DNA of 6,107 nucleotides, taken from NCBI GenBank assembly GCA_036732565.1, contig DAINCF010000448.1:1-6107 (forward strand), read 5' to 3'. This stretch comes from JAIVJN01 sp036732565 (lineage in GTDB: Bacteria > Acidobacteriota > Vicinamibacteria > Vicinamibacterales > UBA2999). Made by a program: the position numbers and the translations under genes. The notes below the pieces were generated by a model, which saw nothing but the letters and a program-made list of their open reading frames with translations, searched no databases and was not told the DNA's origin. Below, in pieces: positions 1 to 5,930 of this stretch; position 1 is the stretch's first letter; every line of letters starts with the position of its first letter.

Positions 1-1298
1 GTAAACGTGACGGGCATGCTGGTGGCCGACGAGCCCGCCGGCAACGCGGCCACGATGTTGCCGGGGAGCACGAGCGTGGGTAGCGTGGTTTCGCCGGTGA
101 CGAGGACTTCGAGAAGAGCGCCCGTGCTGAACCCCTGAGGGTCGGCGGCGCGGAGCGAGAACGTGGCGCGGCTCGCCGCGCAGATTGCGCCGACGGTCGC
201 CGTCACCACGCCGTTGGCATCGACGCCGAGACCCGAAACGGTGACGCCGTTGACCGTGGATGTCGCGCCGCCGTCGATGGTGAGCGTGAGGGCACTGGGC
301 AGGGACTCGTCACGGACGTTTGCGATCGGCGCGGGCGTCGCGGCCAGGCCTGCCATGCGCGTCACGGTCTGCGTGGTGAGGGCCGGCGCGCGATTGGGGA
401 CAATGGCCAGGTTGTGATAGCCCCGCGAGGAGATTGCGAGGGTATCAACGAGGTGTGCGGGTGGTGCTAACGTGCCGGAGGCTTCGTCTCCCCAGACGAC
501 GACCGTGCCGTCGCCCCTCAGCGCCAAGCTGTGAATGGGTCCCGCGGAAATGGCCACGACAGCGTCGAGGCCCGGTGGAGGGCTAGCCTGGCCGAACGGG
601 TTCCATCCCCACGCGACAACGGTGCCGTCATTCCTCAGCGCGAGGCTGTGTGCACCTCCTCCAGCAATCGCCACGACATTCGTGAGCCCTGCCGGAACCG
701 CCGTTTGGCCAAACACGGCTTGTCCTCCCCAGGCGACAACGCCGCCATCGACTTTCAGCGCTAGGCTATGAGAGCCCCCCGCCGCGATGGCGACGACATT
801 CGTCAGTCCCGGCGGCACGGTGGACTGGCCGGACGAATTCCTCCCCCAGGCGGCCACAGTGCCATCGCTCTTCAGCGCCAGGCTGTGGGACGACCCAGCG
901 GCAATGGCCACGACATCGGCAAGTCCCGGCGGCACACTCGACTCGCCGTTATCGTTGCGTCCCCAGCCAACGACCGTACCATCGCTTTTCAGCGCCAGGC
1001 TGTGCGCGCCCCCTGCGGCAATGGCCGCGACACCGGTGAGCCCTGTTGGCACGTTCGATTGCCCCGACTCGTTGAATCCCCAGCCGACGACCGTACCATC
1101 CCTTTTCAGCGCTAGGCTGTGAGACCCACCCCCGGAGATGGCTACGACGTCGGTGAGTCCAGCCGGAGGAGTTGACTGCCCGTCAGAGTTGACGCCCCAA
1201 CCGACGACGCTCTGCGCCTGCGCCGAGCCACGCGGCAAGGCGACCATCATCACGAACAAACCGAGTGTGACTGCGAGGTTGGTGTTTCGTCGTCTCAT
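1..1298 (-). CDS. Secreted RCC1-repeat (seven-bladed beta-propeller) protein, 3' end cut by window edge
   Basis: I read this frame directly. It opens at the ATG at 1298 and stays open to base 1, giving 432 complete codons with the C-terminus outside the window. The start is fixed by a good Shine-Dalgarno (GAGGAAAGG) 8 nt upstream and by the signal peptide that follows: MRRR, then a hydrophobic stretch at residues 8-21, with likely cleavage near the AQA/Q at 26-29. Residues 30-299 form seven repeats of 39-40 residues with the RCC1 pattern WG-N--GQS-VP-GLT-VVAIAAG--HSLALK-DGTVV. The repeat tryptophans are W34, W73, W112, W151, W190, W230 and W269; the last repeat is degenerate (ends in HNLAI). 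Seven repeats match the seven blades of canonical RCC1. Residues 300-432 start with VPNRAP and continue as beta-rich, Ala/Thr/Val-rich sequence resembling bacterial Ig-like or cadherin-like modules. Eukaryotic RCC1 is a Ran exchange factor, but nothing here supports that activity. An extracellular or surface binding role is inference. Confidence 0.93.
   Translation of the reverse strand, partial: MRRRNTNLAVTLGLFVMMVALPRGSAQAQSVVGWGVNSDGQSTPPAGLTDVVAISGGGSHSLALKRDGTVVGWGFNESGQSNVPTGLTGVAAIAAGGAHSLALKSDGTVVGWGRNDNGESSVPPGLADVVAIAAGSSHSLALKSDGTVAAWGRNSSGQSTVPPGLTNVVAIAAGGSHSLALKVDGGVVAWGGQAVFGQTAVPAGLTNVVAIAGGGAHSLALRNDGTVVAWGWNPFGQASPPPGLDAVVAISAGPIHSLALRGDGTVVVWGDEASGTLAPPAHLVDTLAISSRGYHNLAIVPNRAPALTTQTVTRMAGLAATPAPIANVRDESLPSALTLTIDGGATSTVNGVTVSGLGVDANGVVTATVGAICAASRATFSLRAADPQGFSTGALLEVLVTGETTLPTLVLPGNIVAALPAGSSATSMPVTF
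402..1211 (-). repeat. Seven tandem RCC1 repeats within the coding sequence (117-bp period)
   Basis: The part of the RCC1 gene encoding residues 30-299 is a tandem DNA repeat with a 117-bp period, matching the 39-residue protein repeat. One unit (between W190 and W230) has one extra codon. Segments such as CACAGCCTGGCGCTGAA recur at nearly every unit with few changes. The first six units are closely alike and the last, C-terminal unit (about 402-495) has diverged most. The retained nucleotide similarity fits expansion by duplication or ongoing homogenisation between units. Confidence 0.88.
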
Positions 1299-1450
1299 GG
1301 CCCTTTCCTCTGATCTGAAAGCGAAATGAACGCTGCCGTCGGACAGCCGGGGAGAGTGTGCGGCGGGCGGCCGCCGAAGACCATGGAGGGTTCTACGGTT
1401 TCTGTGTCCGTAGATCTGCGAATTGATCTAGGTAGGTGTACGGATTGCAG
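1299..1450 (-). other. Non-coding leader upstream of the RCC1-repeat gene
   Basis: This stretch separates the RCC1 start from the repeat array. Apart from the ribosome binding site it holds two small inverted repeats. One is a 7-bp stem, tctacgg at 1392-1398 and ccgtaga at 1408-1414, with a 9-nt loop. The other is a GC-only 6-bp stem, cggcgg at 1361-1366 and ccgccg at 1371-1376. Neither is followed by a T-run, so neither looks like an intrinsic terminator. The most AT-rich part (about 1390-1440) would be a reasonable place for a promoter, but I could not identify convincing -35 and -10 boxes. Confidence 0.45.
1302..1310 (-). promoter_or_regulatory. Ribosome binding site of the RCC1-repeat gene
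   Basis: On the minus strand GAGGAAAGG precedes the ATG at 1298, with 8 nt between the GAGG core and the start. This supports the chosen start and the predicted signal peptide. Confidence 0.8.
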
Positions 1451-1493
1451 GAGGTTCCACGCGGAGGTTCCTCACGATGGTTCCGCACGGTGG
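1451..1493 (+). repeat. Left end of minisatellite: three degenerate 13-bp units, forward orientation
   Basis: GGTTCC recurs exactly every 13 bp, at 1453, 1466 and 1479. The units read GGTTCCACGCGGA, GGTTCCTCACGAT and GGTTCCGCACGGT. The array then runs straight into the assembly gap at 1494. The units share the GGTTC and CGCACG cores with the 18/19-bp units on the far side of the gap, in the same orientation, so the gap interrupts one continuous array. Confidence 0.8.
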
Positions 1494-1593
1494 NNNNNNN
1501 NNNNNNNNNNNNNNNNNNNNNNNNNNNNNNNNNNNNNNNNNNNNNNNNNNNNNNNNNNNNNNNNNNNNNNNNNNNNNNNNNNNNNNNNNNNNN
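1494..1593. other. Assembly gap of exactly 100 N
   Basis: One hundred consecutive N bases, the conventional placeholder for a scaffold gap of unknown true length. It falls inside the tandem array, with repeat units on both sides, which is the expected place for a short-read assembly to break. The number of repeat units and the real intergenic length are therefore unknown, and open frames that run through the gap are meaningless. Confidence 0.97.
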
Positions 1594-1758
1594 TGCCGCA
1601 CGAGGGTTCGGTGCCGCACGAGGGTTCGGGTGCCGCACGAGGGTTCGGTGCCGCACGAGGGTTCGGGTGCCGCACGAGGGTTCGGGTGCCGCACGAGGGT
1701 TCGGGTGCCGCACGAGGGTTCGGGTGCCGCACGAGGGTCGGTGCCGCACGAGGGGTCC
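1594..1758 (+). repeat. Tandem 18/19-bp minisatellite, nine units, forward orientation
   Basis: Nine head-to-tail units of TGCCGCACGAGGGTTCGG(G) begin at 1594, 1612, 1631, 1649, 1668, 1687, 1706, 1725 and 1742. Their lengths are 18, 19, 18, 19, 19, 19, 19, 17 and 17 bp. The first seven differ only by the presence or absence of one final G; the eighth lacks a T and the ninth is degenerate. Re-phased, a unit is GGTTC + GGGTGC + CGCACGAG, that is, the 13-bp unit seen at the left end with about 6 bp inserted. Where a unit follows a G, it contains the small palindrome GTGC-C-GCAC. There are no unique spacers and the period is not a multiple of three, so this is neither CRISPR nor a coding repeat. 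Confidence 0.95.
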
Positions 1759-1791
1759 GACAGCGGTGCCGTTCTCCGCGACGGAGCTGCA
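1759..1791. other. Spacer between the forward and inverted repeat blocks
   Basis: About 33 bp separate the last recognisable forward unit from the innermost inverted unit. It contains a small hairpin (ctccg at 1774-1778, cggag at 1782-1786, 3-nt loop) near the point where repeat orientation switches. One further ggtgccg core at about 1765 may be a remnant unit. Confidence 0.4.
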
Positions 1792-1905
1792 CGCGTGTCG
1801 AAACGCCCGTGTTGAACAGCACCTCCGTGTCGAACCTACAGGTGATACCGAACCGACGTGCGGCACCAACGTGGGGAACCCCTGTGGCGAACCTTCGTGC
1901 GGAAC
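1792..1905 (-). repeat. Right half of minisatellite: about eight degenerate units in inverted orientation
   Basis: Read on the minus strand from 1905 leftwards, GTTC-like starts occur at 1905, 1892, 1879, 1866 (GTGCC variant), 1853, 1835, 1817 and 1804. Unit lengths are 13, 13, 13, 13, 18, 18 and 13 bp, with an incomplete last unit. The first reads GTTCCGCACGAAG and the fourth GTGCCGCACGTCG. The copy at 1848-1865 matches the reverse complement of the 18-bp forward unit at 16 of 18 positions, and the copy at 1887-1904 at 15 of 18. The outer 40 bp (1866-1905) are about 75% identical, by hand count, to the reverse complement of 1454-1493. The array is thus two blocks of one repeat family pointing in opposite directions. 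Confidence 0.75.
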
Positions 1906-4900
1906 TACAGTGAAAGCGTCAAGATTGGGAGCTTGACGGTCACCGTGGTGCCGTGACCGGGAACGGATGCGATGGTGTGCGTGCCGCCGATCATGCGCAC
2001 GCGCTCGGCGATGCCCGTCAGGCCGAAGCCGCCCGTGGGCGACGCGGGCATGGTCGATCGGGCGGAGAACCCGCGACCGTTGTCGTGCACGCGGATGTCC
2101 AGCGTTCGCTCGTGCCGCTGAATGGTCAGCGTCACGTTCGTGGCGCCGGCGTGCTTGACCACGTTGTTCAAGCACTCCTGGATGATGCGGTAGACCGTGA
2201 TCTCGTGCTCGGGCGACAGCACGCCGTGCAGGTCGTCGATGTCGGACTCGATCGCCAGGCCGCCGGCGGCCGCCATCTTCTCGGTCATGACGATCAGCGC
2301 CGTGCGCAGGCCGAGTTGATCGAGGTGCGAAGGCCGGAGGTTCCAGGAAATCTCGCGCACCTCGTCGATGGTTCGCGCCACCAGGGCGCCGACGTCCTTG
2401 AATCGCGTGCTCGCCTCAGCGGTGCGCGGTTGCAGCGCGCCGAGCGCCATCTGGTTCTTGATGACCAACAGGCTCTGCCCCAGGCTGTCGTGCAGCTCCG
2501 CGGCGATGCGCTTGCGCTCGCCTTCCTGGGACGCGATCAGCTGCGCCGAGAACGCCTGCTGCCTCGCCTGCGCGCGCTGCAACTGCGCGACGCGATACTT
2601 CCACGCCACCGCAATCGACGCGAGCCCGAGCATGGCCACGAGGCCGAGAAACCAACGGGTCTGATAGAACGCCGGCAGCACCGTGACGCGCACGCTGGCG
2701 CCCTCCGTGTTCCACACGCCCTCGCCGTTGTCGGCAATCACGGTGAAGGTGTACGACCCGGGCGGGAGGTACGAAAAGTACGCCGTCCGTCGCGTGCCCG
2801 CGTCTACCCAGTCGGTATCGAGACCGCCCATCCGATATCTGAACGTGACGTGCTGAGGACGGGTCCAGCTCAATCCTGTGTACTCGATCTCGAGATTCTG
2901 CTGACCCGGCGGAAGGCGGAGCTCGTGCTCGGCGGAGAGAGGTGCGCGATCGAGCATGACCCGCTCGATGTTCACGCGCGGCGGCCGCGATTCCCGCTGC
3001 CGGGGATCCACGACCACAACCCCCCGCGCGGTCGGAAACCACAAGGTCCCGTCGCGCATCTTGTGACCGCCGGGAGATCCCTGATTGCAATCGCTGCTCA
3101 ACATGCCATCGGCGACGTCGTAGGCCACCGAGGTCAGTCGCGCGCGCTTACCATCGGCCACGTCGTTGAGATCCTGCAAGCTCGCGCGGAAGATCCCTTT
3201 GTTACAACTCATCCAGAGGTTGCCGTTCTCGTCTTCCAGGATCTGAAAGACGACGCCGTTGAAGAGCCCTTCGGCGACGCCGATGGTGGAGAGGCGGCCA
3301 TCCTTCAGCCGGCTCAGGCCGCCGCCGTGCGTGCCGATCCACATCGCGCCCTCACGGTCTTCGTAGAACGACAGCACCTGGTTGTTCCCCAGGCCCTCGT
3401 CGGTCGTCCACGTCGTCACACCCTCGTCTGCAATGCGACTCGCGCCGCCTCGTAACGTGCCGATCCAGATCGCACCGGCGCGATCCTCGAACAGCGTCAG
3501 GATGAAGTCGTCGCGCAGCCCCGCGTCCCGCGCGTAGGTGCGCGTCTGATCGCCGCGCTGCACTACCGCGCCGAGCGTCGACGTGCCCAGCCAGATGCCA
3601 CCGGCTCGATCCGCGAGAACGGTGCGGAGGCCGAAGCCTGGGCGCAACGGCGGCAGCGTCGCCGGCGTGAAGCGCTCACCGTCGGCCATCGCGAGGGCCT
3701 GGGATGAGCTGACGAACAGCCGTCCTGTCCGATCTTGGCCGAGCGCCACGATTCGGGTGTCGGGAAGGCCGTCCCGCGTCGAGTAGGTTCTGAACGCCCC
3801 ATCGCGGTATCGGGTCAGGCCTTCGTCGGAGGCAATCCAGATCGCATCCGTCGCGTCCTGGAAGATGGAACGTGGATAGTCGTTTGCCAGACCATCCTCC
3901 GCAGTCAAGACGTTGAAGCGCGCCTGCCTGAGTCGAACCAACCCTCCACTCGTGCCGACCCACAAATCATCGTCAGGATCCTGGTAGATCGCGGGGATGC
4001 GATCGCCGGGCAGGCCGTGGGCGCTCGAGTACGGCACGAACCCGTCGGCGGATCGCCGAAGCAGGCCGTGATCCCAGGTCCCGACCCACAACGTGCCTTC
4101 GCGATCGACACAAAGCGACAGAACCGGCAGTTCGGGTAACCGTTCGCGTGCGCCCCACGTGAACCGACCGTTGGCCCACCGCACGAGGCCGGAATCGCCG
4201 CCAATCCAGAGTTGACCCGCCGGGTCCCACCGAACCGCGTGAAGCCGGCCCAGAGGAAGACCGTCGCGCTCGGTATAGGACGTGATGCGACCGTCGGTCA
4301 CACGCGCCAATCCACCCAGGGTCGCGACCCAGAGACTGCCCTCGCTGTCTTCGGCGAGTGAGGTCACGAACGGGTTGGGGAGCCCGTCTTTCTCGGTGTA
4401 ATTCGTGAAGCGGCCATCTCGCAGACGGCTCAGGCCACCCACCGTCCCGATCCAGAGGTCGCCACGGCGATCTTGGAGCAGCGCCCTCGGATGATCGTCG
4501 ACGAGTCCATCCGCCGTCGTCACCGCGGTGAATCGACCATCGGCATAGCGGGTCAGACCGCCATTGTCGGTCGCCAGCCAGAGCACGCCGGCCCGGTCCT
4601 CATAGACAGACGAGATGATCGTGCCGCGGATCTCTGGGGTGTTAGTGGAGTTGAACACGGCGAATCGCACGCCATCGAACCGCGCGACCCCGTCGACGGT
4701 CCCCAGCCACATGTAGCCATCGCGAGTCCGGGTCATGCCTTGAACGGCGTTCTGTGGCAGCCCCTGCTGCTCCTGCCAAACGGACTGCTGATAGCGGCCG
4801 TAGACCTTGCGCGGACTGAGGCTCTGTGCGGCGACGGAGGCTGGCAGGAGCGCGACGAGGGTCAGGCTGGCGAGGCGAGCGAGGACAGAGGTTCCCAGCA

Positions 4901-4919
4901 TCCGACGGGCGACTAGCAT
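1905..4919 (-). CDS. Periplasmic-propeller sensor histidine kinase (Reg_prop x14, Y_Y_Y, HisKA_3, HATPase)
   Basis: The 1004-residue inner-membrane kinase begins with a signal peptide or anchor (residues 1-32, ending ASVAAQ). Residues about 40-640 carry fourteen two-component-regulator propeller repeats (GxLWIGT..GGLSRL.DGRF pattern; blade motifs at 71, 113, 155, 197, 237, 277, 319, 360, 401, 442, 484, 526, 568 and 626), which predicts two seven-bladed propellers. A Y_Y_Y domain spans about 665-745 and a transmembrane helix about 757-773. A HisKA_3 domain follows, with phosphoacceptor H810 in ELHDSLGQ and the LRPSHLDQLGL motif at 861-871. The HATPase has an N box (ECLNN, 915-919), G1 (DNGRG, 946-950) and G2 (GFGL, 964-967), so it looks catalytically intact. 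In known relatives the propellers and Y_Y_Y sense a periplasmic ligand, often carbohydrate-related; here the ligand is unknown. No receiver or DNA-binding domain is fused, so the partner should be a separate NarL/LuxR-type regulator, absent from this window. A second ATG at 4901 is a less likely start. Confidence 0.96.
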   Translation of the reverse strand: MLVARRMLGTSVLARLASLTLVALLPASVAAQSLSPRKVYGRYQQSVWQEQQGLPQNAVQGMTRTRDGYMWLGTVDGVARFDGVRFAVFNSTNTPEIRGTIISSVYEDRAGVLWLATDNGGLTRYADGRFTAVTTADGLVDDHPRALLQDRRGDLWIGTVGGLSRLRDGRFTNYTEKDGLPNPFVTSLAEDSEGSLWVATLGGLARVTDGRITSYTERDGLPLGRLHAVRWDPAGQLWIGGDSGLVRWANGRFTWGARERLPELPVLSLCVDREGTLWVGTWDHGLLRRSADGFVPYSSAHGLPGDRIPAIYQDPDDDLWVGTSGGLVRLRQARFNVLTAEDGLANDYPRSIFQDATDAIWIASDEGLTRYRDGAFRTYSTRDGLPDTRIVALGQDRTGRLFVSSSQALAMADGERFTPATLPPLRPGFGLRTVLADRAGGIWLGTSTLGAVVQRGDQTRTYARDAGLRDDFILTLFEDRAGAIWIGTLRGGASRIADEGVTTWTTDEGLGNNQVLSFYEDREGAMWIGTHGGGLSRLKDGRLSTIGVAEGLFNGVVFQILEDENGNLWMSCNKGIFRASLQDLNDVADGKRARLTSVAYDVADGMLSSDCNQGSPGGHKMRDGTLWFPTARGVVVVDPRQRESRPPRVNIERVMLDRAPLSAEHELRLPPGQQNLEIEYTGLSWTRPQHVTFRYRMGGLDTDWVDAGTRRTAYFSYLPPGSYTFTVIADNGEGVWNTEGASVRVTVLPAFYQTRWFLGLVAMLGLASIAVAWKYRVAQLQRAQARQQAFSAQLIASQEGERKRIAAELHDSLGQSLLVIKNQMALGALQPRTAEASTRFKDVGALVARTIDEVREISWNLRPSHLDQLGLRTALIVMTEKMAAAGGLAIESDIDDLHGVLSPEHEITVYRIIQECLNNVVKHAGATNVTLTIQRHERTLDIRVHDNGRGFSARSTMPASPTGGFGLTGIAERVRMIGGTHTIASVPGHGTTVTVKLPILTLSL

Positions 4920-4965
4920 ACCCCCGCACTGGTTTCGGTGCTATGACACGGGTGCGCTACGACCG

Positions 4966-5829
4966 TCAGCGCGGAATGCGACTCAGGACCACCGAGGGAG
5001 TGAACGCGATGTCCGCCGAGGTGCCGTTGCACAATGTGTACGGCGCCCGCCCAGCGGTCTGTGCCACCGCCGGCATCGTGAAAATTCCGTTGGGGAAGGG
5101 CGAGCCGACCTGGCTGCGGGCGATGATCAGGTCACCCGGCTGCACGTCGTTGTAGATAGCGCCCGTGCCCTCCCGGTTGGTGCAGCTACGCGCAAGTACC
5201 ATTTGATCCGAGCCGAAAGAGAGGCCCGCGATGATGACCTGGCGAAGGTCGCTCATTTCGATGGTGGACGGATGGATCTTGCTGGAGTCGCTGATCGCAT
5301 TCGGACCGAGCTTGGTAGCGGTCACGCCGGCATCGGCAATTCCCAAGGCCACCTCGCCGCTCGAGCCGCCGCCGGTCAAGCCTCCACCAGCGGAGACGGT
5401 CACGGCCGTGACGTCCCCGGGCGGACCTGGCGTGGGCCGGGGCGCGCCACCCGTGTTCGCCGAGAAGACCAACGATCCGCTGTTCCCGACCGAGTCCTGC
5501 CACGCACCGGCCAAGGTCGCGATCGAAATGCGGGCGTCGACATGCGCCGGCCGGCCGCCAGGAATCACGGCGTGAAAGCCGAACGCAATCGTGCCATCGG
5601 GATTCAAAGTGGCCAGGCCCACCAGCGGCGCGCGCTGCGGCGCGCCGCACAAATCGTCGAACCCGTCCAGCGCGAACACGGGTCCGTTCTGTGTCACCGC
5701 GACCGTCACACGATTGCAGAACGGCTGCATCTGCCACGCGAACGACCCAAGCGGTTGCGCCTGCACTGTCCCCACGGCGCCGACAATCATTCCGAAAGAC
5801 GTGACCAAAGCCAACACGGCTAGACGCAT
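4966..5829 (-). CDS. Secreted protein of unknown function with tail-fibre-like Gly-rich segment
   Basis: 287 residues. The frame is open upstream as far as 6081, but the ATG at 5829 is chosen because AGGAGG lies 6 nt before it and a signal peptide starts there (MRLAVLAL..., probable cleavage after TVQA, residue 24). Residues 27-125 form a beta-rich module (SFAWQMQPFCNRVTVAVTQ... with NPDGTIAFGF and HVDARISIATLAGAWQDS). It resembles unnamed proteins I associate with acidobacterial genomes; C38 and C61 could form a disulfide. A proline-rich linker (130-138) leads to AVTVSAGGGLTGGGSSG (142-158), a pattern common in phage tail-fibre and trimeric stalk proteins. The C-terminal part (190-287) has C216 and C267 and no family I recognise. 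There are no catalytic motifs. It sits 46 bp upstream of the kinase on the same strand, so co-transcription is plausible. A surface-exposed structural or binding role is inference. Confidence 0.85.
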   Translation of the reverse strand: MRLAVLALVTSFGMIVGAVGTVQAQPLGSFAWQMQPFCNRVTVAVTQNGPVFALDGFDDLCGAPQRAPLVGLATLNPDGTIAFGFHAVIPGGRPAHVDARISIATLAGAWQDSVGNSGSLVFSANTGGAPRPTPGPPGDVTAVTVSAGGGLTGGGSSGEVALGIADAGVTATKLGPNAISDSSKIHPSTIEMSDLRQVIIAGLSFGSDQMVLARSCTNREGTGAIYNDVQPGDLIIARSQVGSPFPNGIFTMPAVAQTAGRAPYTLCNGTSADIAFTPSVVLSRIPR

Positions 5830-5835
5830 GACCTG

Positions 5836-5841
5836 CCTCCT
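5836..5841 (-). promoter_or_regulatory. Ribosome binding site of the secreted unknown protein
   Basis: On the minus strand AGGAGG, within GAGGAGGCAGGTC, sits 6 nt before the ATG at 5829. This near-ideal site decides between that start and the in-frame ATGs at 5853 and further upstream, which have no comparable site. Confidence 0.88.
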
Positions 5842-5930
5842 CGCGATGCGCATGATAACGATCTTCGTCCAGTCGTGATCGTCGACTCGCCGGGACATCG
5901 TTCGTTCGAGCTTCAGCAGGTCCGTGGAAG

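Noticed and set aside
1..1298. Assigning an RCC1-like nucleotide-exchange function
   Set aside because: Only the repeat fold is shared. The protein has a signal peptide and bacterial secreted architecture, so the eukaryotic role should not be transferred.
1361..1414. Intrinsic terminators from the inverted repeats at 1361-1376 and 1392-1414
   Set aside because: Stems are short and no T-run follows on either strand.
1594..1758. CRISPR array
   Set aside because: Units follow each other directly with no unique spacers, the unit is only 18-19 bp, and no cas genes are in the window.
1326..2175. Several open frames on both strands running through the repeats and the N gap
   Set aside because: They cross 100 unknown bases and are kept open by GC-rich repeats whose period is not a multiple of three. 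The translations are just repeated VPHEGS/GAARGF/CRTRV-type strings.
1953..3455. Long plus-strand open frame of about 500 codons
   Set aside because: It lies antisense to the kinase gene, whose protein is clearly recognisable by domain. The plus-strand translation is His/Arg/Ala-rich and shows no domain.
4807..5823. Plus-strand open frame of about 338 codons
   Set aside because: Antisense to the secreted protein and the kinase start, Arg-rich, with no recognisable motif or signal. It is best explained by high GC content.
5852..5857. TATCAT as a -10 box for the secreted protein
   Set aside because: No acceptable -35 at 16-18 bp spacing, and transcription would start almost at the ribosome binding site.
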